Of a DNA stretch of 64,000 bases, positions 36,612 to 44,534 are shown in pieces. The notes beneath the pieces were generated by a model. That model did no database searches. It saw only the letters and a program-made list of their open reading frames with translations, and was not told the origin of the DNA. The stretch is from positions 1-64,000 of the forward strand of contig MBFK01000126.1 of NCBI GenBank assembly GCA_001704765.1, written 5' to 3'. A program made the translations under genes and the position numbers. Source of the stretch: Sinorhizobium shofinae. GTDB taxonomy: Bacteria > Pseudomonadota > Alphaproteobacteria > Rhizobiales > Rhizobiaceae. How positions within the stretch are numbered: position 1 is the first letter of the stretch; each line of letters begins with the position of its first letter.

Positions 36612-37277
36612 TCATGCGCCTTCCCCTTTCGCGCGCCTCATCAGGGCGATCACCTCGACGTCGGTGGTTTGCTCGAAATCGTCGTAGTGGATGCTGACGG
36701 CATGGAAGGGATGGGGCGTTGCGAGGCAGACCACCCGGTCCACCTGACGGCGGAGGCTGGCGATCGCGCTCGGCGGGGCCACCGGGACGGCGATCATAAG
36801 CGCTGCAGCGCCCACCTTCCGGAGCGCCTGAACCGCAGCCCTTACTGTGCCGCCGGTGGCAATCCCGTCGTCGACGACGATGACATTGCGCTTTTCCGGC
36901 GAAATGCGCGGCCGGTCCCCAAGGTAAAGCCTGCGGCGACGCTCCAGTTCGAGGCGCTGACGCGCCGTCTCGGCCTCGAGGTACTCCTTGGACGGCTTGA
37001 CCAGGCGCATCGCCTCGGCATTGAGTACCAGTTGTGGCTCGTCGCCATCGACGAGCGCTCCGAGGCCGAACTCGGCATGTCCGGGAGCACCGATCTTTCG
37101 CACGATCAGGAGCTCGAGCGGGGCACCAAGAATGGCCGCCACCTCGAAGGCAACCGGGACGCCGCCGCGCGGCAGCGCCATCACCAGCGGATCGGCAAAG
37201 CCTTCCCGTGCTATCGCCGCGCCGAGCCTTCGGCCTGCGTCGATCCGGTCTGAAAAGCAAAGGTTCTCGTGGGACAT
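36612..37277 (-). CDS. phosphoribosyltransferase family protein
   Basis: A 221-residue type I phosphoribosyltransferase-fold protein. The PRPP-binding loop is NVIVVDDGIATGGTVRAAV, the standard VVVDD-G-x-A-T-G-G-T pattern, and an N-terminal ALPRGGVPVAFEVAAILGAPLELLIVRKIGAPGHAEFGLGAL segment matches the family of stand-alone predicted phosphoribosyltransferases. Its substrate base is unknown, and many such proteins are annotated only by fold. I start at MSHENLCFSDR (37277); an upstream ATG at 37424 has no conservation. Confidence 0.85.
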   Translation of the reverse strand: MSHENLCFSDRIDAGRRLGAAIAREGFADPLVMALPRGGVPVAFEVAAILGAPLELLIVRKIGAPGHAEFGLGALVDGDEPQLVLNAEAMRLVKPSKEYLEAETARQRLELERRRRLYLGDRPRISPEKRNVIVVDDGIATGGTVRAAVQALRKVGAAALMIAVPVAPPSAIASLRRQVDRVVCLATPHPFHAVSIHYDDFEQTTDVEVIALMRRAKGEGA

Positions 37278-37560
37278 GGCGCACGCTCCGGACCATCGTC
37301 TGACCGGTTGAACCGATGCACAACACGAGGTTGATCGGCCATTCAGGCTCCATGGATCGCCCGAGAACCCAGCCCTCCTGGATCCGGGTCTATCGCCCCC
37401 GTTGAAGATTCTCGTCGCAACCATTGCGAGAAAGGCAAAACGCTCAAATTGCAGCGAATTTAGCCGGCCTTCGTTAACACGGCGCCGCTACGAATTTGAT
37501 CACGCATACCGCTGGCCCGAAAGCCATCCTCTTTATTTTAGCACGACAGGCCGTTTCGAA

Positions 37561-38799
37561 ATGAGCATTTTCCCTGCCATATCGGTCATTGCGCAATTGG
37601 CACTCTTACCCGCTCTTCTACGTCTGCGAAGCTCCGAGAGCGCCGGCGCCCGGGAATTTTCGATCGCCTGCGCACTATCCGCGATTGCAATGGCTCTACT
37701 GGTGGCGGCGACATCGCTGCACGCGCCGCTCGTCGCGATGCCCGGCTGTGTCGCGATGATATCTGCCTTCTGCGCCATTCTTCTTGGCCTGCTCCGGCTC
37801 ATGGCCCCATCGGCCTCTATTTGCTTCTGTGCCACGCTCGCATTTGCGGCCGCCGCGGCCGGCCTTCTCATCGATGTGGGCGGTCAAGACAGCTTCGGCG
37901 CACGAATGATCGTCATCGCCGGCTGCGGCGCGGCTCTCCTCGTCGTCATCGGCCTCCCAATCCTTGATGGACGTGCGAAAGGTAAACCGGCGTTCCGAGC
38001 CGGCGCTATCGGCTTGTTGACGGTTGCCTTTACGGGGCTCGTTCACGCCGTAGCTTCCGCCCCCGAAACGTCCCTTGACCTCTCCGCCTCCCCCACATCA
38101 CTCGTCTTCGAATTCTCCCTCGCCTTCCTGCAGATATTCTTCCTCCCCGCCCTTTTCCTCGCCGTGATCCTTACGATTGAAAATCGCGTTATTGCCGGCC
38201 TGAGGACGATGCTCGCTCGCGACCCCCTCACGGGCGCCTTGTCGCGCAGAGCGCTCATCGAAGACGGAGAACGGACGATCGCCGACTGTCTTGCCCATCA
38301 TCGTCCGGCTGCCTTCCTCCAACTCGATCTCGATTATTTCAAGCAGATCAACGACCATTACGGCCACGCTTGCGGCGATATGGCGCTCGCCCATTTCGTC
38401 GAGACCGTTTCCGCATTCCTCGATGGGCGCGGTATCTTCGGACGGATTGGCGGCGAGGAATTCGGGATCGTGCTGCCGGACCATACGGAAGAGCAGGCGG
38501 CAGCCGTCGCCGAGGCGATCTGCCGCGCCGTACGCGACACGCCGGTCGGCCGGGCGCATCAGCGCATCCGCTTGACGGTCAGCATCGGCATCGCCGCCGC
38601 GACACCCGGCGACACGATCATGGACGTGATGATCCGCGCGGACCTGGCACTCTATGACTCCAAGGCCGATGGCCGTGATCGCTGCTCGATCGCCAAGCAT
38701 CGCCAGGTCGATGCCAGCGCCCGGGCACTTGCAGCGGCTGCCGCGCAGCTACGACAGGCCGACGTCACCCACCGGGAGCAGTTGCGCCAGACCGCATAA
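37561..38799 (+). CDS. membrane-bound diguanylate cyclase (GGDEF)
   Basis: A 412-residue protein with about seven N-terminal membrane segments over residues 1-220, with no recognisable sensory domain name, followed by a GGDEF domain. Its active site is IGGEEFGIVLPD, a catalytically competent GGEEF variant. RDPLTGALSRRALIEDGERT and DLDYFKQINDHYGHACGDMAL are the usual preceding motifs. I do not see an RxxD inhibitory site ahead of GGEEF (the sequence there is DGRGIFGR). It makes the second messenger c-di-GMP. The 283 bases upstream carry nothing recognisable beyond its promoter. Confidence 0.88.
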   Translation: MSIFPAISVIAQLALLPALLRLRSSESAGAREFSIACALSAIAMALLVAATSLHAPLVAMPGCVAMISAFCAILLGLLRLMAPSASICFCATLAFAAAAAGLLIDVGGQDSFGARMIVIAGCGAALLVVIGLPILDGRAKGKPAFRAGAIGLLTVAFTGLVHAVASAPETSLDLSASPTSLVFEFSLAFLQIFFLPALFLAVILTIENRVIAGLRTMLARDPLTGALSRRALIEDGERTIADCLAHHRPAAFLQLDLDYFKQINDHYGHACGDMALAHFVETVSAFLDGRGIFGRIGGEEFGIVLPDHTEEQAAAVAEAICRAVRDTPVGRAHQRIRLTVSIGIAAATPGDTIMDVMIRADLALYDSKADGRDRCSIAKHRQVDASARALAAAAAQLRQADVTHREQLRQTA

Positions 38800-38883
38800 G
38801 AGGCCGAAGCAACACGGGCCCTGGCGTCTTGCATTGCCGACGCTACCACCTATGTGAACGGTGCTGCTCATTGGAGGAAACCC

Positions 38884-39384
38884 ATGTCCCGCCGCACCCA
38901 AACCCTGCTTCTCGTCGCCTCCCTGACCCTGGCGGCCGCGGCCACCCTGCCTGCCCGCGCCGAGACGGTGGGCAAAGTCGGCGTCGACTGGCTCGGCAAT
39001 GATATCAAGATCGATGCCGTGCGCGATCCGAAGGTCAGCGGCGTCACCTGCCACGTCACCTATTTCGACCGCAGCGTCATTGATCGCCTGAAGAACGGCA
39101 ACTGGTTCGAGGATCCCTCGAACAATTCGATCGCCTGCCGCCAAACCGGGCCGATCTCCATCGGCGATATCGATCTGTCAAACGAGGGAGAGGAAGTCTT
39201 CCGTTCCGGCCTGTCGCTGATCTGGAAGGATCTGCTCGTGACCCGCATCTACGACAAGGCGAATGACACATTGATCTATCTTGCGCACTCGCGCCAATTG
39301 ACCGACGGGTCTGCCAAGATGTCAATCACGACCGTTCCGCTCTTCGGCCAGGCCGTCACTTGGGAAAAGGGACGCCCCGAATAA
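38884..39384 (+). CDS. creA: CreA family periplasmic protein
   Basis: A 166-residue protein with a signal peptide (LLLVASLTLAAAATLPARAE) and the CreA core: VGKVGVDWLGNDIKIDAVRDPKVSGVTCHVTYFD, then DPSNNSIACRQTGPI and LVTRIYDKANDTLIYLAHSRQLTDGSAKMSITTVPLF. Two cysteines at conserved places could form a disulfide in the periplasm. GGAGGAAACCC precedes the start. CreA is widely conserved, and its function is unknown. A hairpin terminator follows at 39415-39438. Confidence 0.9.
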   Translation: MSRRTQTLLLVASLTLAAAATLPARAETVGKVGVDWLGNDIKIDAVRDPKVSGVTCHVTYFDRSVIDRLKNGNWFEDPSNNSIACRQTGPISIGDIDLSNEGEEVFRSGLSLIWKDLLVTRIYDKANDTLIYLAHSRQLTDGSAKMSITTVPLFGQAVTWEKGRPE

Positions 39385-39414
39385 GGAGTAGACAAGGGAA
39401 ATGCAATCAAACTT

Positions 39415-39438
39415 GGAGCGGGACCTTCATCCCGCTCC
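39415..39438. terminator. bidirectional terminator between creA and the secreted-protein gene
   Basis: GGAGCGGGA (39415-39423) and TCCCGCTCC (39430-39438) form nine pairs around a six-base loop. The plus side continues ATAAATG and the minus side AAGTTTGATT, so neither T-run is strong. Confidence 0.6.
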
Positions 39439-39464
39439 ATAAATGAATTTCAAAGCGTCAAGTC

Positions 39465-39767
39465 TCAACGGACTGGCGGGACGATACCGCGGTAATATTC
39501 GCCCTCGCCCGCGTTGTATCTTTCCCTATAGGTCCCACTCCCAACGGGGTAGACACGCTGGCCGTCGATGCTACCCGTCGGCATGACATCGACATTCGAC
39601 GGAGCGGCGGACCGTGGCATCAACACTTGCGATCTGGTCTGCGTTCCCGGAGGATTATTCGGATCGATCCCCTGATAATAACTGTCCGCAAAGGCCGGCG
39701 CGGCAACACCAGCAAGCGCGGTCGAGAGGACAAATGCGGCGAATGACCTTCGTAGAGAAACTCTCAT
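39465..39767 (-). CDS. small secreted protein with YYQGIDP motif, paralog 1
   Basis: A 100-residue protein with a signal peptide (RRSFAAFVLSTALAGVAAPAFA). The mature part starts DSYYQGIDPNNPPGTQTR, and the C-terminus repeats a related motif, GEYYRGIVPPVR. In between is a Pro/Ser-rich stretch containing VMPTGSIDG. No known domain. It is clearly paralogous to the gene at 40043-40408: the signal peptides match almost residue for residue, and both end in YY-x-GI-x-PP. Upstream DNA is also shared, including a putative ECF-type promoter. Probably periplasmic or surface exposed. Confidence 0.8.
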   Translation of the reverse strand: MRVSLRRSFAAFVLSTALAGVAAPAFADSYYQGIDPNNPPGTQTRSQVLMPRSAAPSNVDVMPTGSIDGQRVYPVGSGTYRERYNAGEGEYYRGIVPPVR

Positions 39768-39863
39768 GGCGTTAACTCCTATCTCCGTTCAGCATCCTCG
39801 CCTCATGACGGATGCAATACTGGCAGCATGCGGCCTCCTAACGAATGCTGCAGTTGCCAGCAT

Positions 39864-39888
39864 AACACCTTTCGGAGCCCTGGCTTCC
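39864..39888 (-). promoter_or_regulatory. ECF-type promoter candidate for paralog 1
   Basis: Minus strand GGAAG (39884-39888), 18 bases, TT (39864-39865). The equivalent site upstream of paralog 2 has GGAAC with identical spacing. S. meliloti RpoE2 promoters are known as GGAAC-N18/19-TT, so this copy has one mismatch. Confidence 0.4.
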
Positions 39889-40042
39889 TCGGACCAGTCA
39901 ATGTTTCGTCACGTTTGCTCATGCAACCGTGAAGCAGATTAAACAACTGTAACTTGACGCCGCGCTCGGTGGGCCTAAGTCAAATCGATGCCTTTTCGAC
40001 GCGCGGCAAGGTCTGGCCGCACCGGCACCCGGCTATGGCCGC

Positions 40043-40408
40043 TCAGGGAACCGGAGCCGGAGGGATGATACCCTGGTAGTAATCGCCTTGGCCGCCACCC
40101 TGGTACTCATTCTCGTAGCGCTCGCGGACCTGAGCAGGCGATCCGCCGAAGCTGCCCCAGGGCATAGGCTCGACATAGATGCTGCCCGTCGGTGCCGGGT
40201 CGACGTAGACGCTACCTGTGGGCATGCCATCGATATAGTACGGGCTCTCCACCATGGGGACGAACATTGACCCTCTGTTCTGGGTCCCCGGGGGGTGATG
40301 CGGGTCGATGCCCTGATAATAGCCGTTCGCAAACGACGGTGCGGCAACTCCGGCAAGAGCGGATGAGAGGACAAATGCGGCGAATGATGTTCTTGGAGAA
40401 ACTCTCAT
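40043..40408 (-). CDS. small secreted protein with YYQGIDP motif, paralog 2
   Basis: A 121-residue relative of the product at 39465-39767. The signal peptide is RTSFAAFVLSSALAGVAAPSFA, the mature N-terminus is NGYYQGIDPHHPPGTQNR, and the C-terminus is GDYYQGIIPPAPVP. The middle carries an extra short repeat, PTGSVYVDP/PTGSIYVEP, absent from paralog 1 except for a single PTGSI. No known family. The two genes lie in tandem on the minus strand with conserved leader DNA, so they arose by local duplication. A role in stress-related envelope biology is only a guess from the promoter candidate. Confidence 0.8.
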   Translation of the reverse strand: MRVSPRTSFAAFVLSSALAGVAAPSFANGYYQGIDPHHPPGTQNRGSMFVPMVESPYYIDGMPTGSVYVDPAPTGSIYVEPMPWGSFGGSPAQVRERYENEYQGGGQGDYYQGIIPPAPVP

Positions 40409-40491
40409 GGCATTGCTCCTGTGTCCGTTTCAGCATCCCAACGGATGCTGCGATCAGTATAAGGGCTCCTCACCGATGCTGCACTTGCCAT

Positions 40492-40516
40492 AACTCGTTT
40501 CCCGTGCGGGTGTTCC
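40492..40516 (-). promoter_or_regulatory. ECF-type (RpoE2-like) promoter candidate for paralog 2
   Basis: Minus strand GGAAC (40512-40516), 18 bases, TT (40492-40493), 84 bases upstream of the start codon. This fits the general-stress sigma factor RpoE2 pattern GGAAC-N18/19-TT of S. meliloti. Further upstream, a block CACGGTTG-x-A-x-GAG-x-AAACGTGACGA is shared with paralog 1. Confidence 0.5.
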
Positions 40517-40635
40517 TCGCCAGCGGTTGACAACTCGTCACGTTTCCTCGTTCAACCGTGATGCGGAACAGGCAAACTCCAACTTGACGGACCTGCCCGC
40601 TCAGCCTGACCGCTGCCTTCTGGTATTAATCATGC

Positions 40636-40659
40636 AAAAGGGCCCGCTCTCGCAGGCCC
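40636..40659 (-). terminator. terminator of the chemotaxis gene pair
   Basis: On the minus strand GGGCCTGC-GAGA-GCGGGCCC makes an eight-pair stem with a four-base loop, then TTTT. It lies about 35 bases after the cheW stop codon. Confidence 0.75.
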
Positions 40660-40691
40660 CTGCAGGCATTGGGCACGACTACCGTTCCAGC

Positions 40692-41156
40692 CTACGCGGC
40701 CTGGGCCAGTTCGTCAGCAATGACAGTATCGAGGTTGAGGAAGCAGACCATCGACTTCTCGAGGGCGACGATGCCGCGGCAGAAGGCACGCTGGGCTTCC
40801 GGAATGATTTCCGGCGCCGGCTGCAGGTCTTCGCTGCGGATCGTCATCATATCGGAAACCTGCTCGACCAGAAGGCCGACGAGCTTGCCGTTGATGTCTG
40901 TGACGATGATCGCCGAACGCTCCGACGGCTCGGTCATCTTCATGCCGAGCCGGCACGCCATGTCGATAACGGGGATCACCGCGCCTCGCAGGTTGATGAG
41001 ACCGAGCACGTAGGGCGGCGTGTGCGGCATCGGCGTCACCGGTGCCCAGCCGCGAATCTCGCGAATCGCCATGATGTCGATGCAGAATTCCTGGTCTCCG
41101 AGGTGGAAGGAGACGATTTCAAGATAGGCGCCAGACTGCTTGATTGCGTTGCTCAT
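40692..41156 (-). CDS. cheW: CheW-type chemotaxis coupling protein
   Basis: A 154-residue CheW: LEIVSFHLGDQEFCIDIMAIREIRGWAPVTPMPHTPPYVLGLINLRGAVIPVIDMACRLGM carries the family signature (N-L-R-G followed by P-V-D), then IIVTDINGKLVGLLVEQVSDMM. It bridges chemoreceptors to the CheA kinase. It starts two bases after the receptor gene stop, so receptor and adaptor are translated from one message. No cheA is in this window, so it works as an accessory CheW with the main system elsewhere. Confidence 0.93.
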   Translation of the reverse strand: MSNAIKQSGAYLEIVSFHLGDQEFCIDIMAIREIRGWAPVTPMPHTPPYVLGLINLRGAVIPVIDMACRLGMKMTEPSERSAIIVTDINGKLVGLLVEQVSDMMTIRSEDLQPAPEIIPEAQRAFCRGIVALEKSMVCFLNLDTVIADELAQAA

Positions 41157-41158
41157 GA

Positions 41159-43237
41159 TCAGAATTCTTCCCAATTGTCACCGGAGGCCGTGACGGAGGG
41201 CACGGAGACCGATGTGTTGCCGAAAGCGCCCGCTAGTTTGCCCATGAGCGCCTTGGCGGGAGATGGAGCCGGACGGGTGGATGCCTGTGCGGTGTCCGGC
41301 CGGCGGAGCGCGACGGGCTTTGCGGCCGCCGCAATGCTTGCGCCGGCCTGTGTGTTGGACCTTGCCGGACTTGTCTTGATCGACGGCGCCGCCTCTGCCG
41401 GAGCTGCTGCCCGCATTGCCGTTTCGCTTACCTGCCCATTGCGGAATTGGCTCAGGAGCTCGCTGAGCTTCTCTGCATCCTGAGCGAGGGTGTGGCTTGC
41501 CGCATTGGTCTGCTCGACCATGGCGGCGTTCTGCTGCGTCATCTGGTCGAGCTGGCTGACTGCGGCATTGATCTCGTTGAGCCCGGTCGACTGCTCGCGC
41601 GCCGCCTGCACGATAGAGCTCATGTGTTCGTTGATGCGCACAACATTCGCGCCGATACGTCCGAGCGCGTCGCCGGTCGCCTGGACCAGCTTGACGCCGG
41701 TTTCGACCTCGTTGCCCGAGCGCGACACCAGCGCCTTGATGTCCTTCGCAGCACCGGCGGCACGCTGCGCGAGTTCGCGGACCTCCTGAGCGACGACGGC
41801 AAAGCCCTTGCCCGCCTCGCCGGCCCGCGCTGCTTCGACGCCGGCGTTAAGCGCCAGAAGATTAGTCTGGAAGGCAATCTCGTCAATGACGTTGATGATC
41901 TTGCCGATCTCGTTGGATGCCCCCTCGATACGAGCCATGGCGGAGATAGCCTCGCTGACGATGCGGCCCGATTCCTCGGCGTTGATGCGGGTCTCGCCGA
42001 CCATGCGGCTCGCCTCTTCGGCGCGGTTGGTCGCCGTTTTGACAGTAACGGTGATCTCCTCCAGCGCTGCCGATGTCTGCTCGAGCGATGCCGCCTGCCT
42101 TTCCGTCCGCCGCGCCAGGTCGTCGGCGGCGCTGCGCATCTGTCTGCCGTTGGAGTCGATCGAGACGACGTTCTCCTTTACGTTGCTCAGAACATGGCTG
42201 AGCCGTTCGACCGTGTTGTTGAAGTCGCGGCGTAGTGTGTCGAGCCCCTCCTCGAAAGGCTCGCGAATTGCAACGGCGAGATTACCTTCGGCAAGCTGGT
42301 TGAGCGCCCGGCCGAGAGCATCCACCGCGGCCTTGATGCGAGCGACCGCCTGCTCGCGCTCGGCAGCCTGGCGCTCGCGCTCGTGCTCCATTTCGTCTCG
42401 GCTGGCGGCGGCTTTCTGTTCGATCGAACGCTTCTCCATTGCCGCGGTCCGGAATAGGTCCACCGACCGGGCCATCTCGCCGATTTCGTCGCCACGGTCG
42501 AGGGCTGCGACGGCCGAGGTGAGATCGCCCGAATGGATGCGCTGCATGCTGTCGCGCAGCCCGAGGATACCCCGGCGAAGCGCGTTTCCGTGGAACCAGA
42601 TCAGCGCGAGCATGCTACCCATGACCAGGAGACCGACGACCGCCTGCAAGATGAGCGCGTTCCTCGATTCGGCGCGCGCCTCTTCAGTGCGCTTCGAGGC
42701 CAGGTTGGCCGCGGCTTCCGTGAGTTCAGTCAGAAGGGCGTTCATGCGTTCGCCGCCGCCGTCGATCGCATCGTCTATGGGAGCGAAATCCCCCGCCGGC
42801 GCACCGGACTCCACCAGCTCCTTCAAATCCACTTCAATCGCCTTGCGGACTTCCGCAAGGTCGGATCCGAAATTCGCGAGACGTCCGGACTTGCCAAGCA
42901 GGCGCGCCAAGGCTTCGAGATCGGGTGTCTTCGCGTCGAGCAGTTCGAGCGATGCCTTTATCTGTACCGCCCGTTCCGGCTGAATCTTGCGCTCCTCGCG
43001 ATCGATGATCGTATCCATCGCGATCAGCATCAGTTCTATGCTCGCAAGCCGCATTTCCTCGGCCGTTCTCATGCCGTTCTCTGCGACGATCGCCTTCTCG
43101 AGGGCGGCCTCCGAGCGGCTATTCTGGTAAAAGCCGACCCCGAGCACGGAGCCAAAGCCGAGAAAGGCCGCAGCCGCGAGCGTCGCCAGTCGCTGGCTGA
43201 CCGAGAGGCTGTGCTTTTCAGAAGGAGAAGTGGTCAT
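41159..43237 (-). CDS. methyl-accepting chemotaxis protein
   Basis: A 692-residue chemoreceptor. Membrane segment 1 is at about 17-37 and segment 2 at about 195-215, bounding a periplasmic helical sensor of about 155 residues. HAMP 1 spans about 216-270 and a second HAMP-like unit about 300-355 (NQLAEGNLAVAIREPFEEGLDTLRRDFN). The signalling hairpin tip is EIAFQTNLLALNAGVEAARAGEAGKGFAVVAQEVRELAQRA. The C-terminus ends in NWEEF, a pentapeptide of the NWETF type that tethers CheR and CheB in other systems. The ligand is unknown. The following cheW is cotranscribed. Confidence 0.95.
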   Translation of the reverse strand: MTTSPSEKHSLSVSQRLATLAAAAFLGFGSVLGVGFYQNSRSEAALEKAIVAENGMRTAEEMRLASIELMLIAMDTIIDREERKIQPERAVQIKASLELLDAKTPDLEALARLLGKSGRLANFGSDLAEVRKAIEVDLKELVESGAPAGDFAPIDDAIDGGGERMNALLTELTEAAANLASKRTEEARAESRNALILQAVVGLLVMGSMLALIWFHGNALRRGILGLRDSMQRIHSGDLTSAVAALDRGDEIGEMARSVDLFRTAAMEKRSIEQKAAASRDEMEHERERQAAEREQAVARIKAAVDALGRALNQLAEGNLAVAIREPFEEGLDTLRRDFNNTVERLSHVLSNVKENVVSIDSNGRQMRSAADDLARRTERQAASLEQTSAALEEITVTVKTATNRAEEASRMVGETRINAEESGRIVSEAISAMARIEGASNEIGKIINVIDEIAFQTNLLALNAGVEAARAGEAGKGFAVVAQEVRELAQRAAGAAKDIKALVSRSGNEVETGVKLVQATGDALGRIGANVVRINEHMSSIVQAAREQSTGLNEINAAVSQLDQMTQQNAAMVEQTNAASHTLAQDAEKLSELLSQFRNGQVSETAMRAAAPAEAAPSIKTSPARSNTQAGASIAAAAKPVALRRPDTAQASTRPAPSPAKALMGKLAGAFGNTSVSVPSVTASGDNWEEF

Positions 43238-43483
43238 TGAGTGGCAGTCCGTGGCAAATGGACCTGCCCGACGCGGGCGTGGTCTTCCGTTGCGACCGAT
43301 GCGGATAGCCGGGCTCGATCAACCGGATGACCTCATGTCATATCGAAGTGGTGCACTTCTCCGCGTCTGCCGACAGTGTCAAAGAGACCTTAAACATTCG
43401 CTAATACACGAGCCCCATTCCCCCACTTGTCTCGACTGGACGGCACCTTTCTCTTTGCTGTTTCGTGATGCTATGATCGCCTC

Positions 43484-43642
43484 ATGCGCACGGACACCAA
43501 AAAATCGCTTTCGCCTCTCGTCCTCACCCTTCTCACGGGCGCGCTCGCACTCGTCTTCCTGTTCGCCTTCCAGGGCTGGATCGCCCATGGGCCGGATATC
43601 TTCCTCTCGCTCGCTCAAGCGGGCATTTCTTGGTGCTTCTGA
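43484..43642 (+). CDS. 52-aa single-pass membrane protein
   Basis: MRTDTKKSLSPLVLTLLTGA continues with LALVFLFAFQGWIAHGPDIF and ends LSLAQAGISWCF. A basic N-terminus of about 7 residues is followed by one hydrophobic helix (11-32) and a short C-terminal tail with an invariant-looking GPDIFLSLAQAGISWCF. Codon use is rhizobium-like (G/C in third position). It lies in the otherwise empty gap between the divergent chemoreceptor and the SCO gene. I believe similar short proteins occur in other rhizobia but cannot check. Function unknown. Confidence 0.55.
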   Translation: MRTDTKKSLSPLVLTLLTGALALVFLFAFQGWIAHGPDIFLSLAQAGISWCF

Positions 43643-43794
43643 CAGAAAATGGGCAACAGGCGGGAGTAACCCTCTACCGCTGAGGGAGGAAACGCCTGCG
43701 GCAATTGTGCCTTTGCACCGCCCGCGATGAAGCGCTATCAAAGCCTCGTGTTCATCGACGGCCGGCAATCGGCCGCAGCAGGCCGGTGGCAATG

Positions 43795-44394
43795 ATGAAG
43801 TCAATACGCATCGCCCTTTGGGCAGCGATCCTGGTGATGGTGGCCCTCCTGGGCTGGCTCACCTACGACATGACCCAGTCGAAGCAACAGGCGTCGTCCG
43901 GCCCCTTCGGCGTGCCCTTCACGCTGGTAACGCAGGATGGCCAGCCGATCACCGAGAAGGCGTTCACCGGCAAGCCGACCGCGCTCTTCTTCGGCTTCAC
44001 CCATTGCCCGGAAGTCTGCCCGACGACGCTGTTCGAACTCAACGGCTGGCTGGAGAAGGTCGATCCCGAGGGCAAAAGGCTGCAGGCCTACTTCATCACG
44101 GTCGATCCGGAACGAGATACGCCGGAAATCCTCGGTCAGTATGTCTCCAACGTATCGAAACGCATCACCGGCATTTCCGGCCCGCCGGACAAGGTCCTCG
44201 AAATGGTCAAAGGCTACCGGGTCTACTACAAGAAGGTCCCGGTCGACGAAGCGAAGCCTGACGGCGACTACACCATGGACCATACGGCCTCGGTCTTCCT
44301 GCTCGACGACGATGGAAAGTTCAGCGGCACGATCTCCTATGGCGAAAACCCCGAAACCGCCGTCGAGAAGCTTGAAAACCTCGTAAAGGGCTGA
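43795..44394 (+). CDS. SCO1/SenC/PrrC family copper chaperone-like protein
   Basis: A 199-residue membrane-anchored thioredoxin-fold protein. The N-terminal anchor is SIRIALWAAILVMVALLGWLTY. The redox/copper motif FGFTHCPEVCPTTLFELN holds the Cx3C pair, and the third copper ligand is His in TMDHTASVFLLDDDG. ITVDPERDTPEILGQYV is the family's middle signature. Such proteins help insert the CuA centre of cytochrome c oxidase. No oxidase genes are nearby. Start at the second of two consecutive ATGs (43795); 43792 is equally possible. Confidence 0.92.
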   Translation: MKSIRIALWAAILVMVALLGWLTYDMTQSKQQASSGPFGVPFTLVTQDGQPITEKAFTGKPTALFFGFTHCPEVCPTTLFELNGWLEKVDPEGKRLQAYFITVDPERDTPEILGQYVSNVSKRITGISGPPDKVLEMVKGYRVYYKKVPVDEAKPDGDYTMDHTASVFLLDDDGKFSGTISYGENPETAVEKLENLVKG

Positions 44395-44534
44395 TGGCCA
44401 CTCCATTCTGTCCAAAGCGCCGGTCAATCCGGCGCTTTGCGTTTGCGCGCCAATCATGTTAGCGGCGAAGCCCTTGCAGCGCAGCGCGTCTGATCGGACG
44501 CGAAAAGGCCGCTGTGGCACCGAAGGAAAGAACC

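Noticed and set aside
43650-43720. tRNA-like string on the minus strand (CTCAGCGGTAGAGGGTT)
   Set aside because: It resembles a tRNA D-arm, but no anticodon arm, T-arm or acceptor stem can be built around it.
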